64,000 bases of DNA, taken from assembly GCA_026702845.1 (NCBI GenBank), contig JADCLS010000018.1, forward strand, positions 65,494-129,493. The letters are read 5' to 3'. Below are positions 26,801 to 34,747 of this stretch, one piece after another. Made by a program: the position numbers and the translations under genes. Positions within the stretch are counted from its first letter, which is position 1. Each line of letters opens with the position of its first letter. A model generated the notes under the pieces. That model had not been told where the DNA came from. It made no database searches and saw only the letters and a list, made by a program, of their open reading frames with translations. The stretch comes from Candidatus Heimdallarchaeota archaeon. Its GTDB lineage: Archaea > Asgardarchaeota > Heimdallarchaeia > Heimdallarchaeales > Kariarchaeaceae.

Positions 26801-29800
26801 AGATATGTATTGATTTCTTCATCATCAGTTAGCCCATCGTAATCACTATCAGAGCTGTTAGGATTTGTTTGATAGTTGTAGACCTCTTCTCCATCAAATA
26901 TCCCATCATTGTCAGAATCAGAATTATTAGGATCAGTACCAAAAATATTAACTTCTTCTCCATCCTCAAGCCCATCACTATCACTATCAGAATTATTTGG
27001 ATTTGTATTGTAAGAATTTATTTCCTGGTAATCATTCAGATCGTCACTATCAGTATCTGGATTTGTTGGATCAGTTTTGTAAGTAATAATTTCCTCACCA
27101 TCAAGCAATCCATCATTATCACTATCTGACTTCAATGGATCAGTATTGTATGAATTAATCTCCTCTCCATCAAGCAATCCATCATTATCACAATCTGGAT
27201 TTGTCGGGTTTGTATTGTATAGACTTGTTTCATTATAGTCTGAAATACCGTCATTATCACTATCAGAACTGTTTGGATTTGTATCATAGGTATTCACTTC
27301 AACTCCATCAGACAATCCGTCATTATCACTATCAGAATTATTTGGATTTGTATCATAGATATTTATTTCAGCTCCATCAAGCAACCCATCATTATCACTA
27401 TCAGAACTGTTTGGATCAGTATTAAAGATACTTAACTCTAGATTATCATTCAATCCATCATTATCACTATCTGGATTGTTGGGATTAGTACTATAGGTAT
27501 TCACTTCTTGGTCATCCGATAACCCATCATTATCACTATCTGAACTATTTGGATTCGTACCATAAGTATTCACTTCTTCTCCATCGGTCAAACCATCATT
27601 ATCACTATCAGAACTATTAGGATTCGTGTCATAAATATTCACTTCTTGGCCATCTGTCAAACCATCATTATCACTATCTGGATTATTAGGGTCAGTATTG
27701 TTAATCATCTCTTCATAATTAGTGACACCATCAAGATCTCGATCTAAATGAGCATCATCACTTTGAGGATCCAGGTTATTAGTAATTTCCCATAAATCGG
27801 CCATTAAATCATCGTCCGTATCTTCTTTCAAAGGATCTGTGTCATAAATTTCAACCTCAGAATAATCATCGATTCCATCACTGTCACTATCAGAATTATA
27901 TGGATCAGTTCCCAGCTGAATCTCTTGTTTATCAAAAATTCCATCATTATCAGAATCGATAGGATAATCATTATAATCTTCAGGATTCGTCAGATATATC
28001 AGCACTTCATAGGCATCACCGAATCCATCATTATCACTGTCAGCATTCAGTGGATCAGATCCATCGTAGTAATTGAAGATCCATGAATCAGTGTCAAAAT
28101 CCCATATCCATCCCAAAACCTCTTCACTATCAAAGAGAAAATCATTATCACTATCCCAAGCTATAGGATTAGTTGGACTGAATGTAATGTAAATATCATT
28201 GTAGAAATCGTAAACAATACCATTGATCTCCGAATAATCTGTCAAACCATCTCCATCTGAATCTGTTTCAGTTGGATTAGTGTGATAAAGAAATACCTCA
28301 TCTCCATCATTTATTCCATCATTATCAGTATCAGCTGATGATGGATTTGTTACATGTCCAAATGTACCTTGTGTTTCATCATAATCAGAAATACCATCTG
28401 AATCACCATCTTGATAATCCAAAGAAGACTGCTCCCAAATTTTCTCGATTGGGCCAGTGTCAAAAATAGTAACACTTTCCCGGATGTATAATCCAGTAAA
28501 GCCAAATTTACTTAAGAATTCATATACTCCTTTCAATTCAGGGACTAAAATTATGACTTCAGTAAGATTGAATTCAAAATCAAAGGAGAGGCTTAAATCA
28601 AACCCTATACCTTTCTTTGCAGGCTCAGAAAAAGCATACAAATTCAATTCAGATACAAGAGCCATGCTCAACTCAGGAACATCATTGTCATTAATATCTA
28701 ATTCTAGGAAAGAAGCTTCGAATCTAGGAGTTAACGTCACTGTACTTCTCTTGGTCACATCATTATAACCAAATGTAAAACTGAGGGATAATTTGATATA
28801 TCCATTTATTAACTCTGACAAATCTTTATGTGTGAAGAATTTTATTCCTTCATTCACTTTATCATAGGCTGGTAAAAATTGAGGAGCAAAGGCCATAAGA
28901 AATAACTGGAAGTAATCGTAGGTTACCTTAATATATGCCTCCATTCCGCCCTCATATTCAATAAAATCCCATTCTCGGGATATTAAATCAAAATTGAATT
29001 CAAAATGGAACGTACCTCCAAAGCCAAATTCAGGACTTAATCCAAGAAAATCTAATTTTGAAAGTAATTGATCAAAAGCTGCAATAGGTCCATAAAATTG
29101 TCCATTTCCAAAAAAGTCTTCACTATCTCCGACTAATGCATAGTTTGCATCAATTTGAATATTGATCATTCTATTAATTATGGTTACTGATAAAGTGATC
29201 TCAATATTGAATTTTGCACCAAAATGAGTATCAAATGTGAATTCAAGAGGTACAGTAAATGTAATATCTTGAATTATATCCAGAAACTTGACACCGATTC
29301 TATCCTCAATTTCATTGATTGCTGCAAGTATAATTGATTCTGTAGCTGGGTCAAACACTGATAGATCTATCTCACTACTAATAATAAATGAACCAAGGGA
29401 TATTGAAGATTCAGCCCAATTTCCATTATAATCAACAGTTATTAATTTGAACCAGTATTCCCCAGGAGACAAAGGTTCACTCGTGTAGACTATCGGGTCA
29501 TCTGAATGAATAATATCTGCTACTTGGTCTGGTTCAGTATTAATATTATCTGTTAACAAAATTGAATAACCATATACACCAGATTTATCATCTGTAGCTC
29601 CAGACCATTCGAATTGGATGACATTCTCAAAAGACTCTTCATCAACAATATGTGTCGTGGAGATTAAACTAGTCGGATTTTCTGGTACTATTTCGTCGTC
29701 CATATGGATCATCATTTCATAAGTTGATGAGTAGAACCTATTTTGATAGTTATCCACTGCTTCTATATATAATTGAACTATACCGATTTGGTTAAAGAAA

Positions 29801-32373
29801 GGACCTATATCTACAGAATATTTATCTGAGAACAATGATTTGTCCATAACTAGCGGAAAAAAATCATTTTGACCAGGAAAAGTATAGTATAAAGTCACAT
29901 AACTTATTCCTGATCGATCGTCTGTTATACTGTTGGAATATATATTAATTATATCCGTATCCTTTGCGACAATGGGATCTGCATAAAGCGGTTCCTCGAT
30001 TTCCGGTGCTGTTTTATCCCATATTTCAACATAAAATTGATACACTGAAGTTGATATTTCATTACCATATTTATCTGTAGCTTCGATATAGTGATAGATA
30101 TAACCTTCCATCCCAATAAATGAACCGATGTTTGCATAGTATTTATTCGAAAGAGTTGCCTTTTGCATGAATATCGTATGGTAGGTAGTTTCACCTGGAT
30201 ATGTGTAAAAGAGTTTTACATAATCAATTCCAGATTGAGTATCTGTTATTGATGGGCTAGAGATTTCTATTTCATTATTATCATATGCTGGAGATGGTGA
30301 ATACTCAGTGGGTATGGAAATGATAGGCGCAGATGTATCCCATTTTGAAACATAGATGTAATATGTAGATGTTATTTTAACATTACCGTAATTATCATAT
30401 GCTTTGATATAATGTTTAATGTCTCCCTGCATTCCATTAAATGGACCTATGTGCGCATAATACTTATTGGAAAGCAATGCCTTTTCCATATAAATTGTAT
30501 GATATGAGGATTCTCCAGGATAGGTATAATATAACTCCACATAATCAATATCTGATTGAGAATCAGTTATTGAAGGGCTAGAGATTTCTATTTCATTATT
30601 ATCATATGCAGGAGATGGAGAATATTCTGTTGGAGTTGTTATCGAAGGAGCAGTAGTGTCCCATAAACTTACGTAAAAGTTGTATGTAGCGGTTGTTCTA
30701 ACATTACCGTATTCATCGTAAGCTTTGATATAGTGATTGATATATCCTTGCATACCACTAAATGGGCCAATATTAGCATAGTACTTATCTGAAAATGTTG
30801 CTTTGCTCATAGTAATGGAATAGTAGGTTGATCCTCCTGGCTGGGTATAATACAGTTTTACATAATCAATACCTGATTGAGAATCGGTTATTGAAGAGCT
30901 AGAAATCTCGATCTCATTGTTATCATAAGCTGGTGATGGAGAATATGAGGTTGGAGTAGTAATGGATGGTGCAATAGTATCCCATAAAGAAACATAAATG
31001 TAGTAGGTGGATGTTGTTCTCACATTTCCATAATTATCATAAGCCTTGATATAATGCTTAATATCTCCCTGCATCCCATTGTATGGACCTATATGTGCAT
31101 AATACTTATCAGAAAGATAGGCTTTTGTCATTGTTATAGAATAGTATGTTGAACCTCCTGGTTTTGTGTAGTAGAGCTTTACATAATCTATTCCGGATTG
31201 AGAATCTGTAATGGATAAGCTTGAAATCTCGATCTCATTGTTATCATATGCTGGTGATGGAGAATATGAGGTTGGAGTAGTAATGGATGGTGCAGTAGTA
31301 TCCCATAAGCTTACATAAAAATTGTATATTGCTGTCGTTCTAACATTACCATAATTATCGTATGCTTTGATATAGTGATTTACATATCCTTGCATGCCAT
31401 TAAAAGGTCCTATATTGGCATAATATTTATCTGATAAGAATGCTTTGCTCATTGTAATAGAATAGTATGTTGATCCCCCTGGTTGAGTGTAATACAGTTT
31501 CACATAATCTATATCTGAACCTGAATCAGTAATTGATGAACTGGAGATTTCAATTTCATTGTTGTCATATGCTGGTGATGGAGAATATTGTGTGGGAGTT
31601 ACAATTGATGGAGCAGTCGTATCATAAGGGTTTACTGTAAAATAACTATTGCTTGTTACAGTATCATAGCCTGCATTATCCATAGCTTGAATAAATATTG
31701 AAACAGTACCTATATATCCAATAAAAGGACCAATATCGGCACTCCAGTCATCAGAGAACCATGCCTTTGACATGCTAACATAATACCAAGAAGATGTACC
31801 TGGATAAGTATAATACAAATCTGCCCAGGATACCCCATCAGTATCTGTAATTTCACTTGTCAATTCAATAGTATCATAATCTGTTGCTGGATACGGTGAA
31901 TAGTAAATTGACCCAACAGTTGGACCAGTATTATCAAGGGAGATTCGAGTATTAATGGACATCGTAGGAGATGGAATACTGGATGATTCTGTGTGAAATG
32001 TTGTTACAGAATTATTTGTTAAAATATCTACATCTTCTACTATTTGAGGTGGAGCATTAGTTGCAAGCAGTGAAATACCATGTTGACCTTCATTTACAAC
32101 AATATTTTCATGTTCCATTACTTGATCTTCAGTTATCGATAAATTGGATAACGAGGAGACAGATAAGGAATTATCCTCTTTGAAATTCTCAGAAGGATGC
32201 TGTTCATCGAATTTTAAATCATCCAAATCGAATATATTATCAATTTGATCTCTAGTTTCATTTTCAAGGGAATCAATTTCATTATCAAAATAGCAGTTTG
32301 AGATATTATTTACATATGCAATATTACTTAACAAAAACATAGAAATAATAAATATGATTTGATATTTTGCCAT
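23896..32373 (-). CDS. giant cell-surface protein: Ig-like repeats, beta domain, 62 TSP3-type calcium repeats, C-terminal anchor
   Basis: The 2825-residue product starts at ATG 32373 (MAKYQIIFIISMFLLS). The more upstream ATG 32406 would precede the transcription start predicted from the TATA box at 32408-32417. Order: signal peptide; seven Ig-like repeats of about 107 aa (motif YSPSPAYDNNEIEISS, nt 29.7-31.95 kb); an FN3-like domain (FEWSGATDDKSGVYGY); a unique ~330-aa beta-rich domain (about 28.46-29.37 kb); 62 TSP3-type repeats of about 23 aa (DSDNDGLxDGEEVNTYxTDP) with DxDxDG calcium loops; then an Asn/Ser linker and one TM helix with GKK. TSP3 repeats are rigid Ca-bound rods, so it probably projects from the cell. 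Function unknown. Confidence 0.88.
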   Translation of the reverse strand: MAKYQIIFIISMFLLSNIAYVNNISNCYFDNEIDSLENETRDQIDNIFDLDDLKFDEQHPSENFKEDNSLSVSSLSNLSITEDQVMEHENIVVNEGQHGISLLATNAPPQIVEDVDILTNNSVTTFHTESSSIPSPTMSINTRISLDNTGPTVGSIYYSPYPATDYDTIELTSEITDTDGVSWADLYYTYPGTSSWYYVSMSKAWFSDDWSADIGPFIGYIGTVSIFIQAMDNAGYDTVTSNSYFTVNPYDTTAPSIVTPTQYSPSPAYDNNEIEISSSSITDSGSDIDYVKLYYTQPGGSTYYSITMSKAFLSDKYYANIGPFNGMQGYVNHYIKAYDNYGNVRTTAIYNFYVSLWDTTAPSITTPTSYSPSPAYDNNEIEISSLSITDSQSGIDYVKLYYTKPGGSTYYSITMTKAYLSDKYYAHIGPYNGMQGDIKHYIKAYDNYGNVRTTSTYYIYVSLWDTIAPSITTPTSYSPSPAYDNNEIEISSSSITDSQSGIDYVKLYYTQPGGSTYYSITMSKATFSDKYYANIGPFSGMQGYINHYIKAYDEYGNVRTTATYNFYVSLWDTTAPSITTPTEYSPSPAYDNNEIEISSPSITDSQSDIDYVELYYTYPGESSYHTIYMEKALLSNKYYAHIGPFNGMQGDIKHYIKAYDNYGNVKITSTYYIYVSKWDTSAPIISIPTEYSPSPAYDNNEIEISSPSITDTQSGIDYVKLFYTYPGETTYHTIFMQKATLSNKYYANIGSFIGMEGYIYHYIEATDKYGNEISTSVYQFYVEIWDKTAPEIEEPLYADPIVAKDTDIINIYSNSITDDRSGISYVTLYYTFPGQNDFFPLVMDKSLFSDKYSVDIGPFFNQIGIVQLYIEAVDNYQNRFYSSTYEMMIHMDDEIVPENPTSLISTTHIVDEESFENVIQFEWSGATDDKSGVYGYSILLTDNINTEPDQVADIIHSDDPIVYTSEPLSPGEYWFKLITVDYNGNWAESSISLGSFIISSEIDLSVFDPATESIILAAINEIEDRIGVKFLDIIQDITFTVPLEFTFDTHFGAKFNIEITLSVTIINRMINIQIDANYALVGDSEDFFGNGQFYGPIAAFDQLLSKLDFLGLSPEFGFGGTFHFEFNFDLISREWDFIEYEGGMEAYIKVTYDYFQLFLMAFAPQFLPAYDKVNEGIKFFTHKDLSELINGYIKLSLSFTFGYNDVTKRSTVTLTPRFEASFLELDINDNDVPELSMALVSELNLYAFSEPAKKGIGFDLSLSFDFEFNLTEVIILVPELKGVYEFLSKFGFTGLYIRESVTIFDTGPIEKIWEQSSLDYQDGDSDGISDYDETQGTFGHVTNPSSADTDNDGINDGDEVFLYHTNPTETDSDGDGLTDYSEINGIVYDFYNDIYITFSPTNPIAWDSDNDFLFDSEEVLGWIWDFDTDSWIFNYYDGSDPLNADSDNDGFGDAYEVLIYLTNPEDYNDYPIDSDNDGIFDKQEIQLGTDPYNSDSDSDGIDDYSEVEIYDTDPLKEDTDDDLMADLWEITNNLDPQSDDAHLDRDLDGVTNYEEMINNTDPNNPDSDNDGLTDGQEVNIYDTNPNSSDSDNDGLTDGEEVNTYGTNPNSSDSDNDGLSDDQEVNTYSTNPNNPDSDNDGLNDNLELSIFNTDPNSSDSDNDGLLDGAEINIYDTNPNNSDSDNDGLSDGVEVNTYDTNPNSSDSDNDGISDYNETSLYNTNPTNPDCDNDGLLDGEEINSYNTDPLKSDSDNDGLLDGEEIITYKTDPTNPDTDSDDLNDYQEINSYNTNPNNSDSDSDGLEDGEEVNIFGTDPNNSDSDNDGIFDGEEVYNYQTNPNSSDSDYDGLTDDEEINTYLTDPNNADSDNDGLMDGEEVNIYFTDPNDNDSDNDELEDEVEINTYFTNPNNADSDNDGLMDGEEVNIYFTDPNDNDSDNDELEDEVEINTYFTNPNNADSDNDGLMDGEEINVYNTEPNDDDTDDDGANDGWEVENGTDPLVDDASLDMDNDGLTNQEEKEYNTLPNNPDSDSDGILDGDELKTFNTDPLDSDSDDDGLNDGQEVNTYTTDPLDADSDEDGLLDGEEVNTYTTDPLDADSDEDGLNDGTEVNTYNTDPANPDSDEDGLSDDQEVNTFTTDPLDSDSDDDGLSDGDEVNTHGTNPLNSDTDNDNLSDAQELNIYNTDPLNSDSDTDGLIDGDEVNTFTTDPLDSDSDDDDLIDGDEVNTYGIDPNDADSDDDELLDGEEVNTYNTDPTNPDSDIDGLRDGQEVNVFITDPLDSDSDNDGLMDGEEVYTYNTKPNDDDTDNDGLIDGWEVENGTNPLIDDSSLDIDNDGLTNQEEMEWNTNANNPDSDDDGLLDGEEVNTYGTNPNNADSDNDGLTDDLELSTYNTDPNNTDCDNDGLLDGEEIITYNTDPNNQDSDNDGLMDGDEVNIFNTNPNVADSDNDGLIDGQEVSIHNTDPLDPDSDSDGLTDGEEVDNFDTNPINSDSDNDGLMDGDEINMFNTNPLDSDSDNDGLIDGEEIDTYDTDPLDPDSDSDGLPDGAEVKTYGTNPNSSDSDNDGLSDIEELESYSTDPNNADSDNDGLSDAEEINTYSTDPLNSDSDNDGLSDGDEVNSHNTDPLNSDSDNDGLNDGDEINSHNTDPLNSDSDNDGLSDGDEVNSHNTDPLNSDSDNDGLTDDQELNTYNTNPNNPDTDIDGLSDGQEVYTFDTDPLDSDSDNDNLLDGDEVNSYYTDPNNPDSDNDGLDDGEEVNTYGTDPNNQDTDGDGINDGDEVANGSDPNISNNESNTNSTNKPTNGFAIIISLLSVFSFTLIYGKKLSF
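24333..24577 (-). repeat. recent 138-bp tandem duplication inside the TSP3 array
   Basis: The segment at 24333-24470 recurs from 24471 with almost no changes. The unit is 46 codons, that is two TSP3 repeats (NSHNTDPLNS type). Confidence 0.8.
26501..26777 (-). repeat. second 138-bp tandem duplication inside the TSP3 array
   Basis: The sequence starting CTGTCTGCATTATTTGGGTT at 26501 recurs at 26639 with three visible substitutions. It encodes the atypical pair with DNELEDEVEINTYFTNP twice. The unit is again exactly two repeats. Confidence 0.85.
29720..31950 (-). repeat. seven Ig-like repeats (about 321-bp period)
   Basis: Seven units of about 107 codons share TTAPSITTPTxYSPS, then DYVKLYYT and a GMQGYIxHYIKAYD block. 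The middle five are the most alike, and the first and last have diverged. Confidence 0.88.
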
Positions 32374-32407
32374 CATTACTATACCAATAATTGCAATTAT
32401 TCTCAAT

Positions 32408-32417
32408 TATATAAAAC
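32408..32417 (-). promoter_or_regulatory. TATA-like box of the giant surface-protein gene
   Basis: On the minus strand this reads GTTTTATATAA and predicts transcription from about 32387. This supports translation from ATG 32376 or 32373 and excludes ATG 32406. Confidence 0.5.
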
Positions 32418-32576
32418 TATTCAATATTTATTTAGCGTCTGAGAAAATTGAAAATCAAAATTGTGAAGTTTTTAAGACTGATAATCCCATTTTTGAGAAT
32501 TTCTATCGTTTCAAGCAGATCATACAGGTGCATCAAATACATCAAGGAAAGACAAGTAATATTGATCGAGGTTTAG

Positions 32577-32826
32577 TTTATTGATACGTATTCCTGTCTT
32601 ACCTAATAGTCAATATTTCATAGTGTATGAGCTCTAGTACTGATTAATATAAATTCCAGTATTTCACCCATTTCACTTTCTCAAAATGCTAGTACTAAGG
32701 ATTGAAATGTTCCAATCAAATAGAAACTCAAGTTTTATTCTAATTGACTCCACAACAACATAAAGCACACAAGAATCTGCTCAATGATAATTCACCAGAC
32801 CTTCTAGAGAAATATACGCTTTTATT
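32577..32826. repeat. direct repeat copy B (aldo/keto reductase 5' scrap plus upstream region)
   Basis: This is the partner of 23230-23480. It contains only about 15 codons of the reductase start, in minus orientation (32587 to about 32630), after which the reductase sequence stops. The opposite end runs directly into the promoter of the thioredoxin-like gene (CTTTTATTA at about 32818-32827). Confidence 0.8.
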
Positions 32827-32847
32827 ATCAGAGAGAAATTGAGGGGT

Positions 32848-33402
32848 ATGACAGGACAGGAATTATTCAACAAATATTTTGATAAGGGATTTGATGCAAC
32901 AGAATATTACAGTAGACTGGAGAATACAGCAAAGTTTGATGAAGCTTCAATTTTGGCCAAAGAGCTTGTGAGATCATTGAGTCAGGAAAGGATTGCTGAT
33001 TTTGCCAAGAAGTTAAAACTACTCATAATTTCATCAACCGGCTGTGGCGATTGCAAGGCAGCCATTCCTCTCATTGATGAATTATGCAAGGTAATTCAAC
33101 CCTGGGAGTACAGAGTAGTTGAGAAAAAGTATGTTAAGGAAATGGAGTATTTCCAAGTCGGCTCAAAACAACCTGTACCACTGGTTCTATTTGCCAATCC
33201 AAAGGGCCAGATCATCTCTACTTGGATAGAAAAGTCACTTGAGGCCAAAAAGACCATGAAATTCATCAAAAGTTTGGGAGAATCAGAGAAAGATGCTGAG
33301 AGAGAATTGAAGGCAATTGAACAACTGAAACTCAATAATGAATTGCCAAGGGTAATGGAAGAACTTTTGCTTACAGGTGAGAAAGCAGCATTTTACAAGT
33401 AA
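32848..33402 (+). CDS. thioredoxin-fold protein with CxxC
   Basis: This encodes 184 residues from ATG 32848, preceded by GAGGGG; an in-frame TTG at 32839 is less likely. A helical N-terminal segment (about 45 aa) precedes a thioredoxin fold: beta strand LKLLIISSTGCGDC, with the CGDC active site at about 65-68, and a cis-proline loop PVPLVLF. It resembles the thioredoxin-like family in which redox-active CxxC proteins of about 180 aa carry an extra N-terminal helix (Thioredoxin_9-type). It is a cytoplasmic disulfide oxidoreductase by inference. The promoter lies in repeat copy B. Confidence 0.8.
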   Translation: MTGQELFNKYFDKGFDATEYYSRLENTAKFDEASILAKELVRSLSQERIADFAKKLKLLIISSTGCGDCKAAIPLIDELCKVIQPWEYRVVEKKYVKEMEYFQVGSKQPVPLVLFANPKGQIISTWIEKSLEAKKTMKFIKSLGESEKDAERELKAIEQLKLNNELPRVMEELLLTGEKAAFYK

Positions 33403-33485
33403 TATCCGTGAAATAAATGATAGGAATTTGCACTATTGTTATTTTTACACAAATTATTTTTAAAGAAAATCAAGATTGAAGAGAT

Positions 33486-34127
33486 ATGAAAGAAAAATTT
33501 CTGATTGTTTACAGAGCAATAATATTTTCTATGGCCTTACACATGCAACTTTATCAACAATATCTAGTTTGTACAGAGAATGCCTGGAATCTTGTTTGTT
33601 TTGCAAGATTAAAATACTTGTCTAATCAGGTGAATTGGGTGGTGATTTTCTGGTTTGGTATCAATCTCATAGCCACCTTGAAGAAGGATGATGCACTGGC
33701 TAATCGATTCAAGGGAAAATTCCAAGGAGCAACAACTGTGTATATCATGATTGTTGGCCTGGCATATCACTTCCTGCTAAGTGGTAATGAAAGTTTTACA
33801 CCTGGTACTTGGGATCATTATTCAAATATCGTTGTACACTACCTTGTGCCAATAACAATGGTGATAGACTGGATACTCAGTAATGAGCAAGAGTATGAAT
33901 GGTCATATCTAAAGATATGGGTTATATATCCATCCCTCTATGCAATTTTAGCAATTATCAATGGATTACTGGGTCTTGAAAAGGGATATATTTATGGTTT
34001 CCTTGATCCTAAAAATGGATGGGGCATGGTGGTTATCATGATTATCGCTATTTATGTTCTCTTTTTCCTTCTCTCTGCAATAATAATTGGGGGAAGCAAA
34101 AAACTTTCCAAGAATTCGAATGTATAG
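33486..34127 (+). CDS. Pr6Pr-family six-TM membrane protein
   Basis: This encodes 213 residues with about six TM helices. The pattern HYLVPITMVIDWIL in helix 4 and YPSLYAIL..GLEKGYIYGFLDP between helices 5 and 6 is characteristic of Pr6Pr membrane proteins, distant relatives of the AIG1/FAR-17a (androgen-inducible) hydrolases. In that eukaryotic family a conserved Thr and His act on fatty-acid esters of hydroxy fatty acids. The TM4 His (VVHYLVP) is present, but activity here is not established. A TATA-like box (ATTTTTAAAG, 33455-33464) lies 26 nt before the ATG, so the transcript is leaderless and separate from the thioredoxin-like gene. Confidence 0.78.
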   Translation: MKEKFLIVYRAIIFSMALHMQLYQQYLVCTENAWNLVCFARLKYLSNQVNWVVIFWFGINLIATLKKDDALANRFKGKFQGATTVYIMIVGLAYHFLLSGNESFTPGTWDHYSNIVVHYLVPITMVIDWILSNEQEYEWSYLKIWVIYPSLYAILAIINGLLGLEKGYIYGFLDPKNGWGMVVIMIIAIYVLFFLLSAIIIGGSKKLSKNSNV

Positions 34128-34150
34128 TTGGTATAAAATCTGTTATTTAG

Positions 34151-34168
34151 TTTTCGAAACTCCGAAAA
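34151..34168. promoter_or_regulatory. inverted repeat upstream of the DtxR-fold regulator gene
   Basis: TTTTCG-AAACTC-CGAAAA is a 6-bp inverted repeat immediately upstream of a TATA-like box (TTATTTTATA, about 34178-34189). The box is about 26 nt before the leaderless ATG at 34208. It is a candidate autoregulatory site. Confidence 0.45.
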
Positions 34169-34207
34169 TTATTAATAATTATTTTATAGGTTCTACTAAC
34201 TCTATAC

Positions 34208-34693
34208 ATGAAAAAAATGCTAGAATTAAAAGATAATATTGATCATAATGAAATACTTGGTCGAGAACTAAGTGGTAGACTAAATGAATCATTAGTGCTT
34301 ATTCACCTCATATTATGCGATACCAATCTTCCCAATCCACTTGGAATGACCACAGCTGAGCTAGCAGTAGATCTAGATAAATCACAGTCTACTATCGCAA
34401 CTGTTGTGAAGAGACTTGGTAACAATGGTCTTGTAATACATAAGAAAGGAGAGAAAGTAATGCTAACTAATGCAGGAAGAGCAATGGCCAACAAACTTCT
34501 CAGACGACACCGACTTCTTGGCGTATTAATCTCACAAGTAACAGATAAAGACACTGCACATAAGGAGGCTTTATCCCTGATGTTAATCAGTTCAGATAAG
34601 GTAATCAACAAAATTGACGAGGATTTCAATTCTCCTAAAGAATGCCCATGTGGAAAAAGAATCCCAACGAAATCTGAATGTGTTTGCAGATAA
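34208..34693 (+). CDS. DtxR-fold transcriptional regulator lacking canonical metal ligands
   Basis: This 161-residue protein has a winged helix (MTTAELAVDLDKSQSTIATV, then KRLGNNGLV), a DtxR dimerisation segment (RRHRLLGVLISQV, AHKEALSLMLISSDKV) and the family's end motif as CPCGKRIP. DtxR/MntR proteins repress metal-uptake genes when Fe or Mn is bound. Here the usual primary ligands (C, E, H of the EACxLEH block) align with L122, M125 and L126, and the ancillary Glu aligns with G105; only H101 and H118 remain. Four cysteines in the last 16 residues (146, 148, 158, 160) could bind Zn or an Fe-S cluster. A leaderless promoter and inverted repeat precede it. Confidence 0.8.
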   Translation: MKKMLELKDNIDHNEILGRELSGRLNESLVLIHLILCDTNLPNPLGMTTAELAVDLDKSQSTIATVVKRLGNNGLVIHKKGEKVMLTNAGRAMANKLLRRHRLLGVLISQVTDKDTAHKEALSLMLISSDKVINKIDEDFNSPKECPCGKRIPTKSECVCR

Positions 34694-34747
34694 TCTATGA
34701 TGTAGACCAAGGATAGAGTTATAATCATAGAATCACTTTCTAATGTA

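Larger units (their letters stand above)
24030..28430 (-). repeat. array of 62 TSP3-type repeats (69-bp period)
   Basis: Within the giant gene, 62 repeats were counted by hand, most exactly 23 codons. Divergent 'spacer' pairs (GWEVENGTDPLVDDASLD type, followed by NQEE or NYEE) occur at repeats 8-9, 28-29 and 42-43. They cut the array into blocks of 18, 12 and 19 repeats. Confidence 0.9.

Noticed and set aside
24030..28430. Regular 69-bp periodicity resembling a CRISPR or satellite array
   Set aside because: The repeats are fully in frame, every unit encodes a DxDxDG calcium loop, and there are no unique spacers or cas genes. It is a protein repeat array.
24300..28800. Open frames on the plus strand through the TSP3 array
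   Set aside because: They have repetitive His/Tyr/Ile-rich compositions that mirror the antisense of the calcium repeats, and they lack starts or promoters. They are shadows of the giant gene.
23230..32826. Interpretation of the flanking 250-bp repeats as insertion-sequence or transposon ends
   Set aside because: The repeats are explained by the reductase start plus its promoter, there is no transposase between them, and they are direct rather than terminal inverted repeats.
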